A stretch of DNA of 37,882 bases from Candidatus Sumerlaeia bacterium (GTDB lineage: Bacteria; Sumerlaeota; Sumerlaeia; SLMS01; JAHLLQ01). The notes below the pieces were generated by a model. That model saw only the letters and a list, made by a program, of their open reading frames with translations. It did no database searches and had not been told where the DNA came from. Made by a program: the position numbers and the translations under genes. The stretch lies in the NCBI GenBank assembly GCA_019634695.1, contig JAHCAW010000040.1, forward strand, positions 1 to 37,882, written 5' to 3'. Shown piece after piece: positions 4,549 through 13,594 of the stretch (within the stretch, counting starts at the first letter, position 1; every line of letters starts with the position of its first letter).

Positions 4549-7281
4549 ATGAGACGGATTTTGGCGGGTGGTCTTGCGGTGGGGTTGATCGGGGCGGGTG
4601 GGATGGCTTGGGGGCTTGAGGGCTGTGCGTGCGGGTCGATCGAGGCGCATTTGCATGGCGAGCATGGGCCGCCGGTGCCGGTGCCGGGGCTGGAGGAGAC
4701 GGACTTCACGGAGGCCGAGCTGCTGGCCAAGCATGGGCCGCTGAAGGCGACGAACCCGGACCTGTCGCGGTCGGTCGCCACGGTGGAGGAGGCGCAGGCG
4801 CTGCTGGGCAAGTCGTTCACGGCGGTCGGCGGGGCGATGCGCACGGTCAGCGGATCGCTCGACGGCCGGATCGTCTATTTGATGGCCGGGCACGGCTGGA
4901 CGTACGACAGCCCGGGCGTGTGGTACACCCAGCGGCCGCGGCTGCTGGAGATGATCGAGGACTTCGGCAATCAGGACCAGGCCGCGATCATGGCGGAGTA
5001 TCTGCTGAACGCGGGCGCGACGGTCGTGCCGCTGCGGCCGATCGGGCACCAGCGCCAAGAGGTCGTCATCGACAACGACGATGCGCAGGTGACCTTTGCC
5101 GGCTCGTGGACCAACAGCACGGCGACGAATTTCTATGGATCGACGGGCGACGTGCCGTATCGCTTCGCGTCCACAGTGGTCGGCGCGCCGACGGCGACGG
5201 CGACGTTCAACGCGTCGTCGTTGATTCCGGTCGAGGGCTTCTATCCCGTTTACGTGTGGACGCGCGCGGGGTCCGACCGCATCAATCAGGAGTACATCAT
5301 CGGCCACTCGGGCGGCACGGTCAGCCGTCGGATCAACCATCGTCGCGTGGGCGGCGGTTGGATCTACGTCGGCACGTTCCACTTCGCGCCGGGCGGCCAG
5401 GCCTATGTGCAGATCACGAACGCGCGCGAGTCGGGCGACACGGGGACGTACACCTTCGCGGACGCCGTGCGGTTCGGCAACGGGATGGGCGACTCGACGG
5501 TGGACGGCGAAGTTTCGGGCCATCCGCGCGAGGAGGAGAACGGGCGCTACTGGCTGACGGAGAGCCGTGGCATCGGCAGCGGCCTGTCGGCGAGCGATTC
5601 GGTCAGTTCGCCGCCGCGTTTGGCGCGCTACATGAATCGCGAGGCCGAGGGCACCAACACCGAGCGCATCTACTTCAGCTTCCACTCGAACGCGGGCAGC
5701 GGCACGGCGCGCGGCGCCGATGGCCTGTTCAACTCCGACGCCTCGGGCGGGTACACCGAGAACCCGGCCAACGCCAACTCGCAGACCACCCCCAACGGCA
5801 CGATCCTGGCACAGTACGCCGGCACGAAGACCAACGTGAACATGCGCGGCATCACGTCGGCGGCCGGCAATCCCTTCGAGCATCTGTGGGGCCAGACCGG
5901 GCTCGCCGGCAGCGGCACGAACCTGTACGGCAGCGGCGGCAGCAACATCAACGCCTTCGGCGAAATCAGCGTCAACAACCTCGGCACCGAAATGGCCGCG
6001 ACCATCATCGAGGTGGCCTTCCACGACAATTCACAGGACGCCGAGTTGATGCGCGATCCGAAGGCCCGCGACGCCATCGCCCGCGCCAACCTGCACGCGA
6101 TCGTCGACTTCTTCAACACTGTGGCCAGCGGCCCGACCACTTACCTGCCCGAGCCGCCGGAGCGTCCGCGCGTTGTCACCAACGCCAGCGGCCAGGCGAC
6201 GCTGCACTGGACGGCACCCGTCGCCGGCGGGGCGCTCGGATTCGGCGGCGCCGCGCCCACCGGCTACGTGGTCTACGTTTCGGAGAACGGCCGGGGCTTC
6301 GCCGTGCACCAGACAATCGCCGGCGGGGGAGTGACCTCGCTGGACGTGACGAGTGCCGTGCCCGCGGGCCAGACGCGGTACTTCCGCGTGGCGGCGACGA
6401 ACGCCGGCGGCGAGTCCTTCCCCAGCCGCGTCGTCTCGGTGCGCCGCAACACGGCGAAGAGCAAGGCGCTGATCGTCGATGGGTTCGACCGCTACGAGCG
6501 GCGCCAGAACCATCGTCAGACGGAGGCGGCCTACCTGGGTTCGGGCAGCGCGGGCGGCGGGACGTTCGACCGCGTGATTCCGCGCTTCAACAACAGCTTC
6601 GACTACGTTGTCGAGGTGGGCAGCGCGCTCGCCGCGGCCGGCGTGACGTTCGACACGTGCCACAACTCGGCGGTCGCCGGCGGTCAGGTGGCGCTCACGG
6701 GCTACGACCATGTGTTCTACATCCTCGGGCGCGAGAGTACGGCGGACGTGACCTTCAGCGCGGCCGAGCAGACCGCCGTGGAGGCCTTTGTCGCCGCGGG
6801 CGGGAACCTGTTTGCCTCGGGCACCGAGATTGGTTGGGACCTCGGCCGCACGGCCGCCTCGGCGGGCAACAAGGCCTTCCTGCAGAACACGCTGCGCATC
6901 GCGCCGTTCGCCACCGGCAACCTCGAGGACGACGCGCTGACCTTCACCGTGCAGGGCGCCGCCGGCGGGATCTTCGCCGGCATCGGGTCGTTCACCTTCT
7001 CCGACGGCAGCAACCCCAACGGCAAGTACCGCGGCGCCTTCCCCGACGTGCTGAACCCGAGCGGCGCGAACGCAACGTCGGACCTCACGTACGTCGGCGG
7101 CACCGGCGGAAGCGCTGCCATCGTCTACGACGGCTCAACGCAGAACCGCGGCAAGGTCGTCGTCTTCGGCTTCCCGTTCGAGATCGTCAACAGCGCCACC
7201 GTGCGAAACCAGCTCATGGCGGCGACCGTTACCTTCTTCGAGGCGACCACGAATTCGGTGGATTGCTGGCGCATCTACTGA
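4549..7281 (+). CDS. Secreted N-acetylmuramoyl-L-alanine amidase with inserted golvesin-like domain and FN3
   Basis: The start is ATG 4549 (a GTG is adjacent at 4546), with GGAGG at 4533-4537, giving 910 aa. Residues 1-22 are a Sec signal peptide. The amidase_3 fold is split. It opens with GRIVYLMAGHGWTYD (zinc His ~115) and resumes after ~320 with RIYFSFHSNAG (His ~379) and AATIIEVAFHDN (catalytic Glu ~488). The inserted stretch (~172-310: IDNDDAQVTFAGSW...EGFYPVYVWT...GGWIYVGTFHFAPGG) is a golvesin/Xly-like beta-sandwich. A fibronectin type III domain follows (~535-640). A C-terminal Rossmann/glutamine-amidotransferase-like domain spans ~645-905 (KALIVDGFDRYER...GYDHVFYILGRES...FVAAGGNLFASGTEI). 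The enzyme should cut the amide between MurNAc and the stem peptide outside the cytoplasm. The extra domains probably mediate binding to wall or surface sugars. Confidence 0.85.
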   Translation: MRRILAGGLAVGLIGAGGMAWGLEGCACGSIEAHLHGEHGPPVPVPGLEETDFTEAELLAKHGPLKATNPDLSRSVATVEEAQALLGKSFTAVGGAMRTVSGSLDGRIVYLMAGHGWTYDSPGVWYTQRPRLLEMIEDFGNQDQAAIMAEYLLNAGATVVPLRPIGHQRQEVVIDNDDAQVTFAGSWTNSTATNFYGSTGDVPYRFASTVVGAPTATATFNASSLIPVEGFYPVYVWTRAGSDRINQEYIIGHSGGTVSRRINHRRVGGGWIYVGTFHFAPGGQAYVQITNARESGDTGTYTFADAVRFGNGMGDSTVDGEVSGHPREEENGRYWLTESRGIGSGLSASDSVSSPPRLARYMNREAEGTNTERIYFSFHSNAGSGTARGADGLFNSDASGGYTENPANANSQTTPNGTILAQYAGTKTNVNMRGITSAAGNPFEHLWGQTGLAGSGTNLYGSGGSNINAFGEISVNNLGTEMAATIIEVAFHDNSQDAELMRDPKARDAIARANLHAIVDFFNTVASGPTTYLPEPPERPRVVTNASGQATLHWTAPVAGGALGFGGAAPTGYVVYVSENGRGFAVHQTIAGGGVTSLDVTSAVPAGQTRYFRVAATNAGGESFPSRVVSVRRNTAKSKALIVDGFDRYERRQNHRQTEAAYLGSGSAGGGTFDRVIPRFNNSFDYVVEVGSALAAAGVTFDTCHNSAVAGGQVALTGYDHVFYILGRESTADVTFSAAEQTAVEAFVAAGGNLFASGTEIGWDLGRTAASAGNKAFLQNTLRIAPFATGNLEDDALTFTVQGAAGGIFAGIGSFTFSDGSNPNGKYRGAFPDVLNPSGANATSDLTYVGGTGGSAAIVYDGSTQNRGKVVVFGFPFEIVNSATVRNQLMAATVTFFEATTNSVDCWRIY

Positions 7282-7308
7282 CGGATCGCCTTGGCGCATC
7301 ACACCCTC

Positions 7309-7352
7309 GGGCCGGCCGCGCGTTCCCCCTGCGCCGCCGGCCCGCTTTGTCC
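7309..7352 (+). terminator. Possible terminator after the amidase gene
   Basis: A perfect 8-bp inverted repeat GGGCCGGC (7309-7316) / GCCGGCCC (7336-7343) with a 19-nt loop lies 28 nt after the amidase stop. It is followed by GCTTTGTCC. The loop is long and the T-run short, so confidence is limited. Confidence 0.35.
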
Positions 7353-7420
7353 TTGCCGGACCGCTGGCGGGCGTGGTGGGCTTCGGCCTACGATACATTT
7401 CCCAATGAGGCCAGAGTCCG

Positions 7421-8734
7421 ATGAATCGTCATGCCAGGATGTCGTCTATCGTTTTGTTGGCCGTGCTGCTGGGTGTTCCGCAACTTCTTCGCGCCAGTGC
7501 GTTGGCCGACCTGCTGGCGCCCGCGACGGGCCGCGCGTGGTTCGTCAACGGCGAGACGGGCAACAACGGCAATGAGGGCACGCAGGCCGCGCCGCTGAAA
7601 AACATCGACCGGGCGATCCGCAACGCCGCCGCGGGCGACACGATCCTGGTGGCCGGCGGCGTGTACATGGGGACCTTCGGTTCCGGCAAGCTGGAGATCG
7701 ACAAGCCGTTGTCGCTCTATGGCGGCTTCGCGTCGGACTTCTCGGCGCGCGACTTCCTTGCCCATCCGACGTTCTTCCAGCCCGACAACGCCAGCGCCGC
7801 GAAGACCCGCGATGCACTGGTCACGATCACGAAGTCCATCGACGGAATCGTGATCGACGGCTTCGTGTTCGATATGGGCCGGCGCAACTCCTACAGCAGC
7901 GCGAAGGGCCAGCCGGAAGGCGTCGAGACGGGGATGCTGCTGCTGCCGCCTGCGAAGGATGGCAACGACGCGCCGACGGTCGAGAAGCCGATCCTCTCCA
8001 TCCCGAGCGCCACGCAAGGCGGGGACATGACCGTCCGCAACTGCGTGTTCGCCAACGGGGCGAACTTCGGGATTCAGGCGGGGGTGCGCTCCGGGACGCT
8101 GCGCATCCTCAACAACGTGTTCGTCGCGAACCGGATGGCGGCGATTGAGGTCTATGGCACGGCGGCGCAGGAGCCGGGCAACGTCGAAATCGCGCACAAC
8201 ACGATCCTGTTCACCTGGAGTCGGCTCGAGGACTTTCAGGACATGGGCTACGGCATCCGCCTGATGACGAAGATGCGCTACGACATCCACGACAACATCA
8301 TCGGGGGGAACATCCTGGGTGGGGTGGAGCACCGACGGTTCAACAAGGACGAGTGGATCAAGTTGGACAACAACATCTTCTTCGTGAACAAGACGGCGGA
8401 CTTTGCGTACAGCCCCGGCAGCAACGAGCTGTTCAATCTGGCGGCGGCCGAGTTGTCGGACGTGCCGCTGGCCAGCGTGCGCGGCAATGTCACCGAGATC
8501 CCCGCGAGCCTGCCCGTCGACAAGGCCTACCTCGAGGGCTACCTCGGCGCGCGCTACAGCGAACAGACGAGCCTGGACCGCGACTCGCCGGCGAACCAGT
8601 GGCGCTCGGCGCTGGGGATGAACCTGGTTGGCTCGATCCAGACGCAGGTGACGATGTTCGCCAACCGCTATCCGGTGGCGAACGCGCTGGCGATGTTCGG
8701 GGCCGTGCCGGGCAAGGGTGCCCAGAAGCCGTGA
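7421..8734 (+). CDS. Secreted right-handed beta-helix protein (DUF1565/pectate-lyase-like)
   Basis: This 437-aa protein has an N-terminal signal peptide (hydrophobic SIVLLAVLLGVPQLLRASALA, residues ~9-29). The mature N-terminus, RAWFVNGETGNNGNEGTQAAPLKNIDRAIRNAAAGDTILVAGGVY, is the DUF1565 signature that opens many parallel beta-helix proteins. It is followed by coil-like turns such as VTITKSIDGIVIDGFVF, MTVRNCVFANGANFGIQ, LRILNNVFVANRMAAIEV, VEIAHNTILF and YDIHDNIIGGN (residues ~135-300). The last ~100 residues lack the repeat. It is probably a polysaccharide-binding or -cleaving surface protein. No catalytic residues can be assigned with confidence. It lies 139 nt after the amidase gene on the same strand and may be expressed separately. 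Confidence 0.75.
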   Translation: MNRHARMSSIVLLAVLLGVPQLLRASALADLLAPATGRAWFVNGETGNNGNEGTQAAPLKNIDRAIRNAAAGDTILVAGGVYMGTFGSGKLEIDKPLSLYGGFASDFSARDFLAHPTFFQPDNASAAKTRDALVTITKSIDGIVIDGFVFDMGRRNSYSSAKGQPEGVETGMLLLPPAKDGNDAPTVEKPILSIPSATQGGDMTVRNCVFANGANFGIQAGVRSGTLRILNNVFVANRMAAIEVYGTAAQEPGNVEIAHNTILFTWSRLEDFQDMGYGIRLMTKMRYDIHDNIIGGNILGGVEHRRFNKDEWIKLDNNIFFVNKTADFAYSPGSNELFNLAAAELSDVPLASVRGNVTEIPASLPVDKAYLEGYLGARYSEQTSLDRDSPANQWRSALGMNLVGSIQTQVTMFANRYPVANALAMFGAVPGKGAQKP

Positions 8735-8818
8735 CGCCGGCCTGCGTGCCCCCTTGACGACGGGGCGGGCCCGGGCCGAAACAGGATCCAGAATCCCGCG
8801 GGCGGCATCGGGCCCGGC

Positions 8819-10255
8819 ATGGAAACTTTGCAGAACATCTCGCTGGGCCTCGTCCTGCACATCGTGCTGCTGACGGCGACGATTCCGCGCATCCTGCGCA
8901 TCAAGCGCGATGCGACGGCGGCAATCGCGTGGATGTTGTTCGTCTTCCTGATGCCGCTGGTGGGAACAGTCTGCTTCTGGGCGATCGGCGATCCGGAGAT
9001 GCGGCGCTCGATTCGCCGCGTGATCGTCGGCCCGCCGATCCATCGCGTGCCGCGGGCCCGCATCCGGCGTCGCGTCGGATCGGAGCGCCTGCAGCGCATC
9101 ATGCGGCGCCTGCACGAGACGCCGATGACGTCCGGCAATCTGGTGGAGTTCACCACCGAGGGTGCGGAGTTCTACGCCGAGCTCGAGCGCGAACTTGCCG
9201 GCGCCCGCCACGAGATCTGCTTCCAGTTCTACATCTTCCGCAACGACGAGTGCGGTCGCCGCTTCGCGCGCGTGCTCGAGCGCAAGGCCTCCGAGGGCGT
9301 GCACGTCTTCTTCCTGTACGACGCGATCGGCTCGCAGGAACTGCGGCCCTCCTTCATCGCGCGCATGCGTCGCGCCGGCGTGCAGTGCCATCCCTTCCTG
9401 CCCTTCAATCCATTGCGCCGGCGCGTGCAGATCAACTTCCGCAACCACCGCAAGCTGGTGATCGTCGATCGGCGCGTGGCCTTCACGGGCGGAATCAACA
9501 TCGGGTGCGAGTACACCGGCGCGTCGCGTCGCGCCCGCCGGTGGTTCGATGCCCATGTGCGCGTCGAGGGCAAGGCCGTGCCGCAGATGTACGACGAGTT
9601 CGCGGCGGACTGGACCTTCGCCAGCGAGACGGACTCGAGCGCGCTCGACCCCACGCCCATGTGGTTCGAGGCGCCGGACCAGATGCCACGCGTGAATCCG
9701 CGCCGGCGCGGCGCCGTGCAGACCGTCTCCTCGGGCCCGGACCAGCCGGTGAACCGCATGCGCACGCTGATGTTCTCCGTCATCACCTCCGCGCGCCGGC
9801 GCCTGTGGATCGCCACGCCGTACCTGGTGCCGGACGAGGCGATTCTGACGGCATTGCAGACGGCGGCGCTGGCCGGCGTGGACGTGCGGATTCTGATGCA
9901 GGGCACGCGCCCGGACAAGTGGGTGCCGTGGTTCGCGGCGAACTACTTCGCGCGGCCGCTCATGGAGGCCGGCGTGCGCGTTTTCCGCTACCAGCCCGGG
10001 ATGATGCACGCCAAGATGCTGCTCGCCGACGAGGACTTCGCCACGGTGGGCTCCGCGAACCTGGACGTGCGCAGTCTGGCGCTGAACTTCGAATTGAACC
10101 TCGTCTTCTACTCGCGTTGGGAGATCGCGCGCGTCGAACGTCTGTTCGAGCGGGCGCTCGAGGAGTCCGAGGAATTGGGCGAGGAGTTCCTCCGCCGCCC
10201 GTGGTACACGCGCATCCACGAGGAATTCTGCCGCCTGTTCGCGCCGGTGCTGTGA
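8819..10255 (+). CDS. cls: Cardiolipin synthase (phospholipase D family)
   Basis: This 478-aa protein has the expected layout of bacterial cardiolipin synthases. Two N-terminal membrane segments (residues ~8-25 and ~34-56, ending CFWAIGDPEMRR, the usual G-P/PE..R boundary) are followed by two phospholipase D repeats. The HKD motifs are intact: His210-Lys212-Asp217 in NHRKLVIVD, with a downstream GGINIG, and His397-Lys399-Asp404 in MMHAKMLLAD, with GSANLD. The enzyme condenses two phosphatidylglycerols (or PG with another phospholipid) to cardiolipin and glycerol in the inner membrane. The ATG at 8819 is used. The gene ends 7 nt before the convergent DUF2339 gene. Confidence 0.92.
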   Translation: METLQNISLGLVLHIVLLTATIPRILRIKRDATAAIAWMLFVFLMPLVGTVCFWAIGDPEMRRSIRRVIVGPPIHRVPRARIRRRVGSERLQRIMRRLHETPMTSGNLVEFTTEGAEFYAELERELAGARHEICFQFYIFRNDECGRRFARVLERKASEGVHVFFLYDAIGSQELRPSFIARMRRAGVQCHPFLPFNPLRRRVQINFRNHRKLVIVDRRVAFTGGINIGCEYTGASRRARRWFDAHVRVEGKAVPQMYDEFAADWTFASETDSSALDPTPMWFEAPDQMPRVNPRRRGAVQTVSSGPDQPVNRMRTLMFSVITSARRRLWIATPYLVPDEAILTALQTAALAGVDVRILMQGTRPDKWVPWFAANYFARPLMEAGVRVFRYQPGMMHAKMLLADEDFATVGSANLDVRSLALNFELNLVFYSRWEIARVERLFERALEESEELGEEFLRRPWYTRIHEEFCRLFAPVL

Positions 10256-10262
10256 CGGCGCG

Positions 10263-13200
10263 CTAGGCCTTTCGCGCGCGGAACGCGTAGGCAATGCCGG
10301 CCGCGACGATCACCAGGCCGACGGCAAGGAACGCCCCGGCCTTCACGGCCAGCGAGGCGTTGGCGAGCTCGAAGACGAACAGACGCCCGACGGCCGCAAC
10401 GAACACGCCCAGCGCCGTGTACCGCAGCGGCGCGCGGTCCAGCGCGAATCCGGTGAGCAACACCGCGATTCCGATCGCCGCCCACGACGCCGTGATCAGC
10501 GACGCCGCAAGCACGTCGCCGATCGTCAGCGCCATCAGCGTCAGGAACGATCCGACGACCGCGAAGACGGACTCCCACATCGGATGGGCCAGATTGCGCG
10601 CCACCGGATGATCGTCGGCCAACGCCAGTCGACGATGCGCGAACCGCGGCAGCAACGCCGTCGCAAGGATCAGTACGGCCGCCAGCAGCGCGTGCGCCCC
10701 CCAGCCCTCCGCGCCACGCCGCTGCGCATCCAGCATCGTCGCCGGCACCAACGTCATCGCGGCCAGCATCCACACGCCCGACGTCACCACCGCCGCGGCG
10801 TTGCGCCACGCGAGACCGATCACGCCGAGCACCGCCGAACACGTGACGACGATTTGAATCTCGCGCGGTGCGAAGTTGCCGGCAACCATGATGGCCGGGA
10901 ACAGCACCAGCGTGCCCGCGGCAAGCGCACCGAGCGTGGGCAGCAGCGCCCCCGGTCGCCGCATCGACATCACCAGCCACAATCCCGCGCCGACCGCCGC
11001 AGGCACACCCGCCGACACGAGCGAATCGCGCGCGTCCACCACCACCGCCGCGATCGCGCCGACGAAGGCCGCCGCGAGCCCGGCGGCGACTCCGGGCGCC
11101 AGAATCCGATCCCACGCGCGCGTCGGCGTTGGCGCGACGTCGTCGCTCTTGTCGGCCCGCACGCCAATCGGTCGAATCGCCGGCAGACGCAGCGTCATCC
11201 ATCCGCAACCCGCCGCGACGGTGCCCAGCACCATCATGCCCAGCCCGACGAAGGGATCCCAGTGGCGCGCCGCTGCCCACATGGAACTCGCGAACCCAAC
11301 CGCCGCCGCGCCGGCAATCGCCACGCGCACCGCGACTCCGAAACGCGGTCCGCTCGGCGGGGCCTCGAGTTGCTCGGGCGTCCCCGCGATCATCCCCCGC
11401 AGGGTCCACGCATCCGGGCGACGCGACAGCATCTGCCATAACACGAAGGCCGCCAACCAGACGCCGATGCCGATGGCGACCAGGTGCAGGCCGTCGTCGG
11501 CCAACTCGAACGTGCCCACCCAGAAGACCATCGCCGCGGCGACCGTTGCCAGCAACCACCCTCCCGCGCCGAGGAACAACAGGCCGGCCGACAGCAGCAG
11601 GAAGATCACCCCGATGGCGCAAAGCGTCAGGGCATCCCCATCCAGATAAGCGAACAGCGGCACGACCAGCATCACGCCGGCGATGAGGCCGCGCACCTGG
11701 CTCGACAGAAACTCCAGGCCACGCAGCACCACGTTGCGCGAGTAGACTTGACCGGTCAGCAGGCGCTCCCACGGAAGGCACGAGGAGATCAGGAACAGTC
11801 CCGGCAGCATGGCGACGAGCAGATCGAAGAACGTGGCCGGTGTGCCCCAGTTGAACGATTGGGTGGCAAGGAACGCGCACCCGACGGTGATCGGTCGCAG
11901 CCAGCGCAGGTCGCGCAGACGCGCGCCGGCAATCGCGATCGCCGCCGCCAGCGCCGCCACGACGCAGCTCTCCGTCAGGCCGGCGAACGCGCTCGCCGCG
12001 GCGCTCGTCGCCAGCACGGCCGCCAGCAATACATGGAACGGCACGGTGACCCCGCGGCGCAGCGCCCGCACGGACAGGCGCACCGTCTCGAGCAACGCGA
12101 GCGCGGTCAGCAGCCAATGCACCTGATCCCACAGCGTACGCGTCACCCACAGCAACGTCACCGACAGGACGGACAGGAACAGCGAGTTCAGCAACGCGCC
12201 GGCCGCCGAGAAGATCGTCTGCGGCATTTCGACGCGCGGCGCGCCTTCGCGGACGGCGGCCTCGACGGCGCGCTCGCGAGCGCTCCACATCCGACCCCAC
12301 CGCCAGAACGACGCCGCGAACACCGCGTGGTACAGCGCCAGCGCCCCAAGATGCGTGACGATCTCGGCGGACCCCGAGCCGATCGGCATGATCGCCCACA
12401 GCAGCGCCGTGCCCAGGTAGCTGCCCACCACCGCCAACACGGCCAGCGTCTTCCACTCGTGCCGCACCAGCAGCCAGCCCGCTCCCACGGCCAACGTGCC
12501 CAGCGCCAGCAGCGCGAAGCCTTCGCTGGTCTTGGCGCTGATCAACGCCGCCAGCAGGCCCAGGCCCAATCCCACCGCCGCGACGAGCTGCGAGCGCCAA
12601 CGCTCCGCCGTCAAAAAGATGCCCGCACAGAACGCCGCCATCAGCGCCAGCGCCACGACCGCCGGCAACGCGCGCGATGCCTCGATATAGTGCGACGCGA
12701 ACGACACGAAGAATCCGACCGACAACGCCACGGCGACCGTCGCCCGGCCGATCGCCTGCGACCGACCCAGCACCAGCAACCCCGCACCCCCCAACGCCGC
12801 CGCGATCACGTACCCCAGCGCCACCTTCAACCACGGCACGTCCACCAACGTGGCGAAAAACGCCACGCCCACCGTGACGAGCGCTCCGCCGACCACCGGC
12901 AGCCACTTGGCCAGCAGCACCTCGAGCGACACGGGCTCGCGCGGCTCCGGCTCAGGAGCGTCGGCCGTCTGGCCGGCGTACTCGTGTTCGCTCAGGAAAT
13001 CGACCTTCGCCGCCCGCGCGGCACGCCGCGCCCGCATCGCCTCCGACAGACTCGGCGGGGCTCCGGCCTCCGAAACGCCGACGGGCGCCGCTGCGGGGAT
13101 CGCTTCGGGCACGGACGCGGGAATCACTTCGGGCTCGACCGCTGCCGGAAGGATCGCCTCTCCGGCGGCGGGCGCCTCGGGGACCGCCTCCACACGGAAC

Positions 13201-13472
13201 CCCGGCGGATGCGTCACGGGCAGCCCCACGATGGGCGACGCAGCAACCGCGGGCACCGTCTCCACCACAGGTGCCGTCTCGGCCACCGGGGCCGGTTCCA
13301 CGACGGGCGCGGCGGTCTCCAGAATGGGCCGCCCCTCGACGCGTGGCACCTCGTCCTTGGCCGCAGGGGCCGCCTCGCCGCCGGCCGCCGCCAACGCGGC
13401 CTCGAGCACTTGCAGGCGGGCCTCATGCTCGGCCAGCCGCGCGGCGAGGGACTGCAAGGTGGGCTCGTTCAT
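10263..13472 (-). CDS. DUF2339 multi-pass membrane protein
   Basis: This is a 1069-aa protein from ATG at 13472, preceded by GGGAG. Residues 1-30 (NEPTLQSLAARLAEHEARLQVLEAALA) form a short coiled coil. A long Ala/Pro/Val/Glu-rich linker follows (~35-150), then a basic patch and roughly thirty hydrophobic helices to the C-terminus. Segments such as WLPVVGGALVTVGVAFFATLVDVPWLKVALGYVIAAALGGAGLLVLG match the DUF2339 family start. Soluble breaks with Asp/Arg occur between helix bundles. The family's function is unknown. Its size and topology resemble a large scaffold or transporter in the cytoplasmic membrane. It is preceded by the dipeptidase genes on the same strand, with a 122-nt gap containing a T6 run on the coding strand, so it may have its own promoter. 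Confidence 0.8.
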   Translation of the reverse strand: MNEPTLQSLAARLAEHEARLQVLEAALAAAGGEAAPAAKDEVPRVEGRPILETAAPVVEPAPVAETAPVVETVPAVAASPIVGLPVTHPPGFRVEAVPEAPAAGEAILPAAVEPEVIPASVPEAIPAAAPVGVSEAGAPPSLSEAMRARRAARAAKVDFLSEHEYAGQTADAPEPEPREPVSLEVLLAKWLPVVGGALVTVGVAFFATLVDVPWLKVALGYVIAAALGGAGLLVLGRSQAIGRATVAVALSVGFFVSFASHYIEASRALPAVVALALMAAFCAGIFLTAERWRSQLVAAVGLGLGLLAALISAKTSEGFALLALGTLAVGAGWLLVRHEWKTLAVLAVVGSYLGTALLWAIMPIGSGSAEIVTHLGALALYHAVFAASFWRWGRMWSARERAVEAAVREGAPRVEMPQTIFSAAGALLNSLFLSVLSVTLLWVTRTLWDQVHWLLTALALLETVRLSVRALRRGVTVPFHVLLAAVLATSAAASAFAGLTESCVVAALAAAIAIAGARLRDLRWLRPITVGCAFLATQSFNWGTPATFFDLLVAMLPGLFLISSCLPWERLLTGQVYSRNVVLRGLEFLSSQVRGLIAGVMLVVPLFAYLDGDALTLCAIGVIFLLLSAGLLFLGAGGWLLATVAAAMVFWVGTFELADDGLHLVAIGIGVWLAAFVLWQMLSRRPDAWTLRGMIAGTPEQLEAPPSGPRFGVAVRVAIAGAAAVGFASSMWAAARHWDPFVGLGMMVLGTVAAGCGWMTLRLPAIRPIGVRADKSDDVAPTPTRAWDRILAPGVAAGLAAAFVGAIAAVVVDARDSLVSAGVPAAVGAGLWLVMSMRRPGALLPTLGALAAGTLVLFPAIMVAGNFAPREIQIVVTCSAVLGVIGLAWRNAAAVVTSGVWMLAAMTLVPATMLDAQRRGAEGWGAHALLAAVLILATALLPRFAHRRLALADDHPVARNLAHPMWESVFAVVGSFLTLMALTIGDVLAASLITASWAAIGIAVLLTGFALDRAPLRYTALGVFVAAVGRLFVFELANASLAVKAGAFLAVGLVIVAAGIAYAFRARKA

Positions 13473-13594
13473 GGGGGTACTCCCTTGGCCGGGATGGGCC
13501 GTCGGGGGTACGGGACGGCCTTGGGCCACCCGTGGTCAACCAAAAAATCAACAGTCGTTTACTTTATGGGGAACTGGCCGGTGACCCCTCCCTT

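Noticed and set aside
4135..6024. 629-aa minus-strand frame containing PHPQPLPDRDGHGKGKW
   Set aside because: It is antisense to the amidase. The recognisable part is the spurious translation of the intergenic repeat at 4405-4500.
4629..7424. 931-aa plus-strand frame overlapping the amidase
   Set aside because: It is a +1 frame shadow of the amidase, Arg/Gly/His-rich, with no domain and no start signal.
7388..10294. 968-aa open frame on the minus strand
   Set aside because: It lies opposite the beta-helix and cardiolipin synthase genes. The translation is Arg/His/Ala/Val-rich without motifs, a typical high-GC antisense shadow.
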